Below, in pieces: positions 1 to 6,314 of a stretch of DNA of 6,373 nt (its first letter is position 1; each line of letters opens with the position of its first letter). Both the position numbers and the translations under genes were made by a program. The stretch is taken from positions 1 to 6,373 of the forward strand of contig CAIXSC010000851.1 of NCBI GenBank assembly GCA_903921945.1. Reading direction: 5' to 3'. This stretch comes from an uncultured Planctomycetaceae bacterium. Lineage in GTDB: Bacteria > Planctomycetota > Planctomycetia > Pirellulales > Pirellulaceae. The notes beneath the pieces are model-generated. The model did no database searches and was not told where the DNA came from. It saw only the letters and a list, made by a program, of their open reading frames with translations.

Positions 1-129
1 CCCACCACCGACCACCGACCACCGACCACCGACCACCGACCACCGACCACCGACCACCAACCACCAACCACCAACCACCAACAACTGGCAACTGACAACT
101 GACAACTGACAACTGACAACTGGCAACTG
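1..129. repeat. Heptanucleotide tandem repeat array, 18 units in three blocks
   Basis: From base 4 to 129 the sequence divides into exactly 18 units of 7 bp with no indels. Seven ACCACCG units (4-52) are followed by four ACCACCA units (53-80) and seven (A/G)CAACTG units (81-129; the second and last begin with G). Bases 1-80 contain no T at all, so the minus strand there is a run of GG pairs spaced by T or TC. The array may extend left of the window, although bases 1-3 (CCC) do not match the unit perfectly. It ends 48 bp before the hemB start codon. Because 7 is not a multiple of 3 and no start codon leads into it, coding is unlikely. Short heptamer tandem repeats are known in intergenic DNA of some bacteria, notably heterocystous cyanobacteria. 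Any function here is unknown; slippage during replication is the likely origin. Confidence 0.95.
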
Positions 130-163
130 ACTTCCACCACCCCCGCATTCGCCCTCGATTGGC

Positions 164-169
164 TATAAA
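164..169 (+). promoter_or_regulatory. Possible -10 element of hemB
   Basis: TATAAA lies 8 bases before the hemB ATG and is an unusually AT-rich patch in this region. If it is a sigma-70 type -10 box, transcription would start at about 176-178, which would make the hemB mRNA leaderless or nearly so. That would fit the absence of any SD in front of this ATG. No convincing TTGACA-like -35 box is seen at 16-18 bp spacing, so this is only a candidate. Confidence 0.25.
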
Positions 170-177
170 GTACTGCC

Positions 178-1179
178 ATGGACACTCCACTTGGATTTCC
201 CCGCACGCGTCTTCGCCGGCTTCGCTACCATCCGGGCATCCGCGACATGGTGCGCGAGACACGGCTATCACCCCGCAACTTCATTCAGCCGTTGTTTGTG
301 CGGCCTGGAGAAGGGATCCGCCATCCGATTGGCTCGATGCCAGGACAGGATCAGATTTCCGTTGACCAATTGCCCGCCGAGATCCTTGAAGCTCGACAAT
401 TGGGTTTGGGAGGCGTGATCCTGTTTGGCATTCCACCACACAAGGATGAAGTGGGGTCGGATTCCTACGACGACCAGGGAATCGTGCAGCAGGCGTTGCG
501 GACGGCAAAACAGGCGGCCGCCGATGTGGTGTTGGTCGCCGATGTCTGCTTCTGCGAATACACCAGCCACGGGCATTGCGGCGTGGTGAATACGCGGACA
601 GGCCGGCCGGATGTCGATAACGACGCAACGTTGGAGTTGCTCGGCAAGCAAGCGGTGAGTTTCGCGCGGGCCGGCGCGGATGTGATCGCGCCCAGTGGCA
701 TGATGGATGGGATGGTCGGCGCGATTCGCCAATCGCTGGACGCGGCTGGTTTCCTTCATATCCCGATTCTGAGCTACGCGGCCAAATACGCCAGCGCCTT
801 CTATGGACCATTCCGCGAGGCGGCGGAAAGCACGCCGCAATTCGGCGATCGCCGCGCTTACCAGATGGATCCGGCCGCCTCGGCCGACCAAGCGCTCCGC
901 GAAGTCGAACTCGATTTGGCCGAAGGGGCCGACATGATCATGGTGAAACCGGCTCTCGCCTACTTGGACATCCTCCGCGCGATTTCGGATCGATTCGCGG
1001 GCGTGCCGCTCGCGGCGTACAATGTCTCCGGCGAGTACAGCATGGTGAAGGCGGCGGCCAAAAACGGCTGGATCGACGAGCGCGCCGTCGCCTTGGAACT
1101 GCTCACGGCGCTCCGCCGCGCCGGCGCGACCTCGATTCTGACGTACTGGGCGAAAGATGCCGCTCGCTGGCTGGCATAG
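178..1179 (+). CDS. hemB: Delta-aminolevulinic acid dehydratase (porphobilinogen synthase), zinc type
   Basis: This cytoplasmic enzyme condenses two 5-aminolevulinate molecules into porphobilinogen, the second common step of tetrapyrrole (haem, sirohaem, cobamide) synthesis. The 333-residue length is normal for the family and the TIM barrel is complete. Lys203 (in ILSYAAKYASAFYGPFREAA) and Lys257 (in MIMVKPALAYLDI) are the two Schiff-base lysines. The metal-site segment DVCFCEYTSHGHCG supplies Cys124, Cys126 and Cys134, the catalytic zinc triad, rather than the Asp-rich version of magnesium-type enzymes. Glu242, 15 residues before the second lysine, matches the allosteric magnesium ligand described in Pseudomonas HemB. 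FGDRRAYQMDP (222-232) and YNVSGEYSMVKAA (281-293) are further signatures. The ATG at 178 gives the usual N-terminus (RLRRLRYHPGIRDMVRET). No SD precedes it, and a TATAAA sits 8 bases upstream. A heptamer repeat array lies just upstream, and the next gene starts about 36 nt downstream on the same strand. The family call is secure. Confidence 0.98.
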   Translation: MDTPLGFPRTRLRRLRYHPGIRDMVRETRLSPRNFIQPLFVRPGEGIRHPIGSMPGQDQISVDQLPAEILEARQLGLGGVILFGIPPHKDEVGSDSYDDQGIVQQALRTAKQAAADVVLVADVCFCEYTSHGHCGVVNTRTGRPDVDNDATLELLGKQAVSFARAGADVIAPSGMMDGMVGAIRQSLDAAGFLHIPILSYAAKYASAFYGPFREAAESTPQFGDRRAYQMDPAASADQALREVELDLAEGADMIMVKPALAYLDILRAISDRFAGVPLAAYNVSGEYSMVKAAAKNGWIDERAVALELLTALRRAGATSILTYWAKDAARWLA

Positions 1180-1215
1180 GCAGTCAACCAACTTGAACTG
1201 GTCAAACCAGGTATC

Positions 1216-2874
1216 GTGACATTTCCTAAACGCCGCGTGGTGAGCTTGGGAAGGATGGTATCACGTATGGTGTCCTTATCCCCACGCTTCTATTTGACGT
1301 GCCTTGCGGTCGCTTTGCTGATGCCCGGCTGGGCACAGTCGGAAGACCGGTTGCTGCGCCGCGTGATCGACCGGGAAACCCAAGCCGTTTGGGCGGACCA
1401 AAAGATCGCGCCGCCCGGCCGAGCGACCGACACGGTTTTCCTGCGCCGCGTCTATCTCGACCTCGTCGGCATGATTCCCGCTTACGACGAAACGGTCGCG
1501 TTCCTGGCAGACAACCATCCGAGCAAACGGGAACTGCTCATCGACAAGTTGCTCGCTGACCCGCGACACGCCCGCCAACAAGCGCAGGTGTGGGACATTC
1601 TCTTGCTAGGCCGGAGTCCCAATGGCATCGGCCATCCCAATAATCGAACCCGTTTCCGCCAGTGGCTTGGAGACCAATTCCAGAACAACGTGCCCTACGA
1701 CCGCTTTGTCCAAAAATTGCTGACGGCCGAGGAAGACGGCTCGCAATTGTTCTATGTCGTCCATCGGGACGCCGACGAGTTGGCGGCGGCGACCATGCGG
1801 ATTTTCCTTGGCCGTCAATTGCAATGTGCCAAATGCCACAATCATCCTTTCGAACCGTGGACACAGCGCGATTACTACGGCATGGCTGGTTTTTTTGTGC
1901 GGACCTACGTCAAGGAGGGCGAGCAACAGGACCATGTGACCCGCTTTTTTGTCGCCGAGAAAAGCACGGGCGATGTGAGTTTCACTGTGGTTCCCAAAGA
2001 CGCTCCTCCCGGATTCAAGGGAACCCCTGTAAAGCCGAAATTCCTCGACGGCGAGGAATTGCACGAACCGGCGCTCCCCCAAGATTTCAAAGAACCGGAG
2101 TCCAAGGGAAAGACCGCCCCGCCACCGCCGCTCTTTTCCCGGCGTCAAAAAGTCGTCGACTGGATCACATCCCGCGAAAACCCTTTCTTGGCACAAGCGG
2201 TCGTCAACCGCGTGTGGGCACAATTGCTCGGACGAGGCCTCGTTCATCCGGCTGATGATTTCCACTCGGCCAACGCTCCGAGCCATCCCGCGCTGCTCCG
2301 TGTCATGCAAGCCGAGTTCGTGGAGCACGGGTTCGACTTGAAATGGCTGATACGCGAAATGGTGAATAGCAACGCGTATCAGGCCGAGGATACTGGAGCG
2401 GTCGACGATGCCATGCCAAAGTTCTACGAACGCGCCCGCGTCCGACCGCTCTCCGCCGAGGAATGGCTGGCATCGCTCCATCTGGCGACCGGACTCGGGA
2501 TTGAGTCGGCGGTGAAGAGCGCGCCGAGCGGCGACATGCTCAAATACCTCGGACAACCCACGGACGGCCAAGGCGCGTTCCAAGGGAGCTTGTCCGAGCA
2601 TTTATTCCTTCACAATGGCGATGGGTTCCGCGGACTCTGCCATCCGAGAAACGGCAATCTTCCCGAGCAGTTGGTTAAGAGCGAGGAAGGCTGGGAGGCC
2701 AAGGTTGAACGGATGTTCTTATCGATCCTCAGCCGCCCGCCAACTGCCGTCGAGCGTCAACAGTTCGTCCAGTACCTCAACCCCGAGCCTAGTGACGCCA
2801 AGGTTCGCTCGCAGCGGATGGAAGAGGCGTTTTGGGTGCTCGTCACTTGTTCCGAATTTCGATTCAACCGATAA
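1216..2874 (+). CDS. Exported DUF1549/DUF1553 (PSCyt2/PSD1) planctomycete protein with CxxCH motif
   Basis: The family is typical of planctomycetes; its biochemical role is unknown and it is called cytochrome-like only because of its CxxCH motif. With the GTG at 1216 as residue 1, a Sec signal peptide has its hydrophobic core at about 25-37 (FYLTCLAVALLM) and a likely cut after GWA (38-40). PSCyt2 covers about 45-230, with RRVYLDLVGMIP (78-88), VPYDRFVQKLLTA (159-171) and CAKCHNHPFEPW (204-215), where Cys204, Cys207 and His208 form one possible haem or metal site. A polar, proline-rich linker covers about 240-305. PSD1 covers about 306-552, with NPFLAQAVVNRVWAQLLGRG (322-341), DDFHSANAPSHP (347-358), KWLIREMVNSNAYQ (376-389) and SEFRFNR at the end. 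At 552 residues it is a short member, lacking the N-terminal PSCyt1 domain of larger relatives. The start is uncertain: in-frame ATGs at 1255 and 1267 also keep the signal peptide, and GGGAAGGA sits 11 nt before the one at 1267. The paired DUF1501 gene follows after 51 nt. Confidence 0.9.
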   Translation: MTFPKRRVVSLGRMVSRMVSLSPRFYLTCLAVALLMPGWAQSEDRLLRRVIDRETQAVWADQKIAPPGRATDTVFLRRVYLDLVGMIPAYDETVAFLADNHPSKRELLIDKLLADPRHARQQAQVWDILLLGRSPNGIGHPNNRTRFRQWLGDQFQNNVPYDRFVQKLLTAEEDGSQLFYVVHRDADELAAATMRIFLGRQLQCAKCHNHPFEPWTQRDYYGMAGFFVRTYVKEGEQQDHVTRFFVAEKSTGDVSFTVVPKDAPPGFKGTPVKPKFLDGEELHEPALPQDFKEPESKGKTAPPPPLFSRRQKVVDWITSRENPFLAQAVVNRVWAQLLGRGLVHPADDFHSANAPSHPALLRVMQAEFVEHGFDLKWLIREMVNSNAYQAEDTGAVDDAMPKFYERARVRPLSAEEWLASLHLATGLGIESAVKSAPSGDMLKYLGQPTDGQGAFQGSLSEHLFLHNGDGFRGLCHPRNGNLPEQLVKSEEGWEAKVERMFLSILSRPPTAVERQQFVQYLNPEPSDAKVRSQRMEEAFWVLVTCSEFRFNR

Positions 2875-2913
2875 CGGATGCTGGCGATCTCATGAAGCGA
2901 GACGCTCGTGATG

Positions 2914-2918
2914 GGAGG
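2914..2918 (+). promoter_or_regulatory. Strong ribosome binding site of the DUF1501 gene
   Basis: GGAGG, within GGGAGG, lies 7 nt before the ATG at 2926. It is the best SD among the forward genes and selects ATG 2926 over the in-frame GTG at 2908 and ATG at 2911, which lie upstream of or at the SD, and over the ATG at 2932. Confidence 0.8.
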
Positions 2919-2925
2919 CGGATCC

Positions 2926-4215
2926 ATGAAAATGAACTCGATCAACAATCCATGTCCTTGGCATCAGCATCGCCTCCGCCGCGACCTGCTCAAGGGCGCC
3001 ATGATCACGGCGGCTGGCTGGGCGCTGCCGAATTGGGGCGCGCTGTCCCATTCCCGGACAATCGCCGCCGAAGCGAAACGCGCTGGTAAACGCTGCATCA
3101 TGCTTTACATGGAAGGCGGTGTGAGCCAGATCGACACGTTCGACATGAAACCGGGACGCCCGACCGCCGGCCCGTTCCGGCCTATCCATTCGACAGTCAG
3201 CGGCATCGAAGTCTGCGAATACCTGCCTAGAATGGCTCGGCATACCGACAAACTTGCCGTCATTCGCAGCATGAAAACCAAGTCGGTCGATCACGGAATC
3301 GGCGGCTATCACATGCATACTTGCTATCCGTCGAGCGAAAAGGTTCCGCACGCGGAAATCGGGGCGATGATCGCGAAGTATTGCGACAACCCCGAAAGCG
3401 ACCTGCCCAGTTTTGTCAAAATGGGACCGGCGGGTTGCAACGCGGGATCCGGGTATCTCGGTCCCACCTACGAACCGTTCACGCTGGATACTGACGGCCG
3501 GCTGCCAGGGTTCGCCAATCCGAGCGTGTCGCAGGAGGTGCAAGACCGACGCGGCAAGTTGCTGGAGTTCATGGAACAACAGCACGCCCGTGAGCATCCC
3601 GCCCGACCGTTCGCGGCACACCGTGAAGCCGAATTGCGAACGATCAGGTTGATGCGGGCTCGCAAAGCGTTCGATGTGGCCGACGCCTGGAACAAGGCTC
3701 GCGATCGCTACGGCAATACACCGTTCGGCCGGGGTTGTTTCACAGCGCTCAAACTGGTCGAAGCGGGAGTGCCATTCATCGAGATTGGCCATGATGGCTA
3801 CGATAGCCACAACGATAACTTCCCGGTTCACAAAGCCAACCTGAAGGTGCTCGATCCAGCTTGGTCATCGTTGCTGGAAGACCTGCAAGACCGGGGATTG
3901 CTTCAGGATACACTGGTGGTTTGGACCAGCGAATTCGGGCGGACACCGGCGATCAATGGCCAGGGTGGGCGCGACCACTTCGGGCGGGCCTGGACGGTTG
4001 TGCTCGCAGGTGGCGGCATCCGCGGCGGACAAACCTACGGCGCGAGCAACCGCGATGGTTTCGAAGTGGCGGACAAACCGGTCGATGAAGGCGCCTATTT
4101 CGCCACGATCTACAAAGCGATGGGCGTTGACCATCGCGCTGTGCATTACCTCGGTTCCCGGCCAATCTGGGCCACCCCGGATGGTTCGATGCCAATTCCC
4201 GAGTTGATCGGATAG
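2926..4215 (+). CDS. DUF1501 family protein with Tat signal
   Basis: The 429-residue product belongs to DUF1501, which I recall as related to the alkaline phosphatase/sulfatase superfamily. The substrate is unknown. The N-terminus is a clear twin-arginine signal: RLRRDLLKG (16-24, Arg18-Arg19), then a moderately hydrophobic stretch AMITAAGWALPNWGAL (25-40). This implies export of a folded, perhaps metal-loaded protein. Family signatures follow in order: MEGGVSQIDTFDMKP (62-76), HGIGGYHMHTCYP (123-135), FGRGCFTALKLVEAGVPFIEI (267-287), GYDSHND (291-297), VVWTSEFGRTP (331-341) and GRDHFGRAWTVVLAGGGIRGG (348-368). Asp70, Asp73, His296, Glu336, Asp350 and His351 are plausible metal or catalytic ligands, which is inference. 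The start is fixed by GGAGG 7 nt upstream. The gene lies 51 nt after the PSCyt2/PSD1 gene and 37 nt before the WD40 gene. The PSCyt2/PSD1-DUF1501 pairing is a hallmark of planctomycetes and suggests a joint task. No damage is seen. Confidence 0.93.
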   Translation: MKMNSINNPCPWHQHRLRRDLLKGAMITAAGWALPNWGALSHSRTIAAEAKRAGKRCIMLYMEGGVSQIDTFDMKPGRPTAGPFRPIHSTVSGIEVCEYLPRMARHTDKLAVIRSMKTKSVDHGIGGYHMHTCYPSSEKVPHAEIGAMIAKYCDNPESDLPSFVKMGPAGCNAGSGYLGPTYEPFTLDTDGRLPGFANPSVSQEVQDRRGKLLEFMEQQHAREHPARPFAAHREAELRTIRLMRARKAFDVADAWNKARDRYGNTPFGRGCFTALKLVEAGVPFIEIGHDGYDSHNDNFPVHKANLKVLDPAWSSLLEDLQDRGLLQDTLVVWTSEFGRTPAINGQGGRDHFGRAWTVVLAGGGIRGGQTYGASNRDGFEVADKPVDEGAYFATIYKAMGVDHRAVHYLGSRPIWATPDGSMPIPELIG

Positions 4216-4252
4216 CGCGTGAATACTCGAACCCGCGTGTGGCTATATCCCT

Positions 4253-5392
4253 ATGCGCGGAAGTGAACTCGTGGAAACCATCCCCATGGACCAACCGTTC
4301 GCCAATTCCAGGTTGATGTATTCGCTTCCGTGGAACTCGGCCTACATCACTTCGCTCGCGTTCATTGGCAATTACCAGGTAGCGGCTGCCAACAAGAATG
4401 GCGATATTCTCGTGTGGAATCTGGACGTGCCGGAGGGGAAAACCCCTTCGCCGGCACGCCGGCTCGTCGGCCATTCCAACGAAATCAACCGTATTCTTGT
4501 CACACCCGACAGCATGACGCTGATCTCCGTCAGTAGCGATCACACGGTCAAGTATTGGGACGCCCGCAGTGTCGAGGGAGAGCCTGGAACGGTCGTGCTG
4601 AACGACGGTTTCGTCCCCAAAGGCGTTACCGAAAAGGTGGACAAAGTCCCGGAGCCCCCCGAGCCCATCCAGGCGAACGTGGTCATTCAAAGGCCGCTTC
4701 GCGACTTGAGGAATCACGCTGAATGGATTCACGGCCTGGCGCAAACGCCGGATGGAAAGACACTGGTGACGGGCGACGATGATGGCGTCATCATTGTGTG
4801 GGACCTGCCTGGGGGCCGCGAGTTGCGACGCTGGCAAGCGACCCAGTGGATCTCCAGTTTGGGTGTCTCGCCCGACGGTAAAACGGTGGCGGCTTCGCAA
4901 CACACGCCATTCATCCGCTTCAAGAGCGGACTCGAAGAGTTCGTGCCGCATTTCCACTTCTGGGATGTCGAAACCGGCAAGTCGAGAAAAGACCTCAGTA
5001 AAGAGATCAAGGAGGGTATGTCGGCTGTGCGTTATTCGCCCGACGGCCGATGGCTGGTTGCTGGACACGGCAATGTGCAAACCGAGAAGGACCAAGGTAA
5101 AATCTTGGTCATCGATCCGGCCGACGGCAAGAAGATCCGCGAATTTCCAGGCCACCCTGTTGGCACGAACGATCTCGCCTTCCATCCCGACGGAAAGCAT
5201 TTGTTTTCGTGCGGCCGCGATCAACAGATCAAGGTGTGGAATCTGGAAAGCGGCAAGCTGGTCCGCGATTTCGGCAAATTCGCTGACCGCGGAGTTTGGA
5301 TCGGGGCGATCGCGATCTCGCTCGATGGCCGCCTCCTCGCCGCGGCGGATCGAGCGGGCCAAGTGGTCGTTTACTCATTGAACCCGTTCTGA
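4253..5392 (+). CDS. WD40 repeat protein, probable seven-bladed propeller
   Basis: The 379-residue protein consists almost wholly of WD40 repeats, which form a beta-propeller used as a protein-binding platform. Seven blades can be assigned: about 28-57 (ends ILVWNLD), 70-103 (GHSNEINRI...VKYWDAR), 150-185 (HAEWIHGLAQTPDGKTL...IVWDLP), 190-238 (SPDGKTVAAS...FHFWDVE), 250-288 (SPDGRWLVAGHG...ILVIDPA), 297-331 (GHPVGTNDLAFHPDGKHL...IKVWNLE) and 340-376 (SLDGRLLAAADRAGQVVVYSL). Blades 4 and 5 are diverged. An insert at about 104-149, rich in proline and charge, separates blades 2 and 3. No signal peptide or membrane segment is seen, although both upstream products are exported. ATG 4253 has no SD. 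GTG 4271, with GGAAG 7 nt upstream, and ATG 4287 are alternatives that cost only 6 or 11 residues. Downstream of a DUF1501 gene it is probably an operon partner, but its binding partner cannot be named. Confidence 0.9.
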   Translation: MRGSELVETIPMDQPFANSRLMYSLPWNSAYITSLAFIGNYQVAAANKNGDILVWNLDVPEGKTPSPARRLVGHSNEINRILVTPDSMTLISVSSDHTVKYWDARSVEGEPGTVVLNDGFVPKGVTEKVDKVPEPPEPIQANVVIQRPLRDLRNHAEWIHGLAQTPDGKTLVTGDDDGVIIVWDLPGGRELRRWQATQWISSLGVSPDGKTVAASQHTPFIRFKSGLEEFVPHFHFWDVETGKSRKDLSKEIKEGMSAVRYSPDGRWLVAGHGNVQTEKDQGKILVIDPADGKKIREFPGHPVGTNDLAFHPDGKHLFSCGRDQQIKVWNLESGKLVRDFGKFADRGVWIGAIAISLDGRLLAAADRAGQVVVYSLNPF

Positions 5393-5540
5393 GCCGTGCT
5401 TTCGGGGTTGGCCAAGGAACAAATACGCGTGTTCCAAGCGGAAAACGCCTCTTTAGGAATATTTGAAAAGGAAGCTGTTGTCTTCGAGCTACTTAGGAAT
5501 TCCAACCGATACCATTCGACCGCGTCGCGATGCCCATTTC
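5393..5540. other. Intergenic gap between the WD40 gene and the IS630 element
   Basis: These 148 bases hold no recognisable gene. A weak hairpin (GGAACA/TGTTCC, 5416-5435, 8-nt loop) lies 24 bases after the WD40 stop, but no T-run follows it. An 8-bp direct repeat, TTAGGAAT, occurs at 5453-5460 and 5491-5498. A minus-strand frame is open through the whole gap, but its peptide resembles nothing I know. Confidence 0.5.
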
Positions 5541-5574
5541 TAGGGTAGTGCTTCAAGCAGATGGGATCTTATTG
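5541..5574 (+). repeat. Left terminal inverted repeat of the IS630-family element
   Basis: Starting with TA (the target dinucleotide), this end reads TAGGGTAGTGCTTCAAGC and continues to CTTATTG. It matches the reverse complement of 6281-6314 at 27 of 34 positions, including an unbroken 9-base run (GTAGTGCTT) and a 7-base run (CTTATTG). It overlaps the last codons of the original transposase frame, which stops at 5553. Confidence 0.85.
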
Positions 5575-6236
5575 AGGCTGGCCCGAGCCCGAGCAACTTT
5601 CTCGAGGATATCCGCAGCTTTTTGGGGCCAGACGAATGTATTCGGGTTGTATTGTGATGATCGATGTAGTCGTGAATCGCTTTGATCAGTTGCGGGACGT
5701 TGTGGAAGACGCCGTTACGGATACGGTTCTGGGTGATGTCGCTAAACCGGCGTTCAATCACGTGCAACCATGAGCTACTGGTAGGAGTGAAATGAATGCG
5801 AAAGCGAGGGTGCCGTTTGAGCCAGGATTTGACCTTGGGATGCCTATGAGTGGCGTCATTGTCAACAATCAGATACGGGTCCGAATCGGCCAGCGTTTCG
5901 GCATCGATCTTCTTCAGGAGTTTAATCCATTCCTGGTGTCGATGTTGCGGCATGCATTCGGCGATAATCGTGCCCTTGGCCAGTTCAATTGCTGCGAACA
6001 GTGTCGTGGTTCCGGTGCGTTTGTAGTCGTGTGTCATCGTCTCCAGGCGACCGGGGAAGATCGGCAGGCTCTACGGCCCACTATCGAGCGCCTGAATCTG
6101 GCTCTTTTCATCGCACGACAACACCAACGCGTGCTCGGTAGGATCCAAGTACAGGCCCACTACATCGACCTCGCGACCACGTTGTCAAAACACTTCGCCC
6201 TTCGACTGTTAGCGTCACAGATTTTGCTACTCGCAC
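5553..6236 (-). pseudogene. IS630-family transposase pseudogene (DDE_3), three lesions
   Basis: The gene once encoded a DDE transposase that cuts and pastes at TA sites. Read from the right, a GTG at 6236 with GGAGGA 8 nt upstream begins VRVAKSVTLTVEG, then ...LTTWSRGR, the usual family N-terminus. At about 6165-6170 this jumps, in another frame, to DVVGLYLDPTEHALVLSCDE, so roughly 110-130 residues, including the helix-turn-helix DNA-binding region, are deleted. The first catalytic Asp (SCDEKSQ) is at 6110-6112. A TAG at 6071-6073 breaks the frame between QALDSGP and SLPIFPGRLETMTHDYKR. The second Asp (LIVDND) is at 5861-5863 and the Glu (VIERRF) at 5753-5755. Near 5650-5653 a one-base loss shifts the frame; the shifted frame restores YNPNTFVWPQKAADILEKVA and stops at 5553. 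All three catalytic residues survive but the protein cannot be made whole. An ORF from ATG 6037 down to 5540 covers the C-terminal DDE part. Confidence 0.9.
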
Positions 6237-6244
6237 GCGTCTGA

Positions 6245-6250
6245 TCCTCC
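6245..6250 (-). promoter_or_regulatory. Ribosome binding site of the transposase pseudogene
   Basis: On the minus strand GGAGGA stands 8 nt before the GTG at 6236. It supports that codon as the original transposase start and shows that the 5' end of the gene survived the internal deletion. Confidence 0.6.
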
Positions 6251-6280
6251 CTGGTTGGAAGGTTAGACGCCAGAGGCTGC

Positions 6281-6314
6281 CAATAAGTTCCCGTATTTTT
6301 CAAGCACTACACTA
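6281..6314 (-). repeat. Right terminal inverted repeat of the IS630-family element
   Basis: Read on the minus strand from 6314, this end begins TAGTGTAGTGCTTGAAAAAT and continues to CTTATTG. It pairs with 5541-5574 at 27 of 34 positions. It lies 44 bp upstream of the transposase start codon, the expected place for the promoter-side end of such an element. Confidence 0.85.

Larger units (their letters stand above)
5541..6314 (-). mobile_element. IS630-family element, internally deleted, MITE-like
   Basis: The element is 774 bp including a TA at each end, or 770 bp without them. Its ends are imperfect inverted repeats (5541-5574 and 6281-6314, 27 of 34 positions identical with TA included). 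Both ends finish in TA, as expected for the IS630/Tc1-mariner superfamily, which duplicates a TA target. The only cargo is a broken transposase on the minus strand, with family motifs CDEKSQIQALD, MTHDYKR, LIVDND and a TSSSWLHVIERRF-type glutamate segment. Family elements are usually near 1.1 kb, and the shortfall matches a deletion in the N-terminal part of the transposase. It lies 148 bp downstream of the WD40 gene and does not interrupt it. It cannot move by itself but might be mobilised by an intact relative elsewhere in the genome. Confidence 0.88.

Noticed and set aside
1..129. The repeat array as a CRISPR array
   Set aside because: The units are 7 bp, contiguous and without spacers, and no cas gene is present.
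268..1191. Minus-strand open frame (307 codons) antisense to hemB
   Set aside because: hemB is certain on the forward strand, and the antisense product is a shadow without motifs.
1198..1210. Hairpin CTGGT-CAA-ACCAG between hemB and the next gene
   Set aside because: The stem is only 5 bp and no T-run follows, so it is not a supported terminator.
1606..2601. Minus-strand open frame (331 codons) antisense to the PSCyt2/PSD1 gene
   Set aside because: The forward frame carries clear family motifs over the same bases; the antisense translation has none.
3953..5362. Long minus-strand open frame (469 codons) antisense to the DUF1501 and WD40 genes
   Set aside because: It lies opposite two well-supported genes, its arginine-rich, low-complexity translation matches no family, and such shadows are common in GC-rich coding DNA.
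5416..5435. Hairpin GGAACA...TGTTCC after the WD40 gene as an operon terminator
   Set aside because: A 6-bp stem with an 8-nt loop and no downstream T-run is too weak to call, though its position just after the last gene is suitable.
5792..6244. Plus-strand open frame (150 codons) inside the IS element
   Set aside because: The minus strand holds the transposase with family motifs in order; the plus frame is its mirror shadow.
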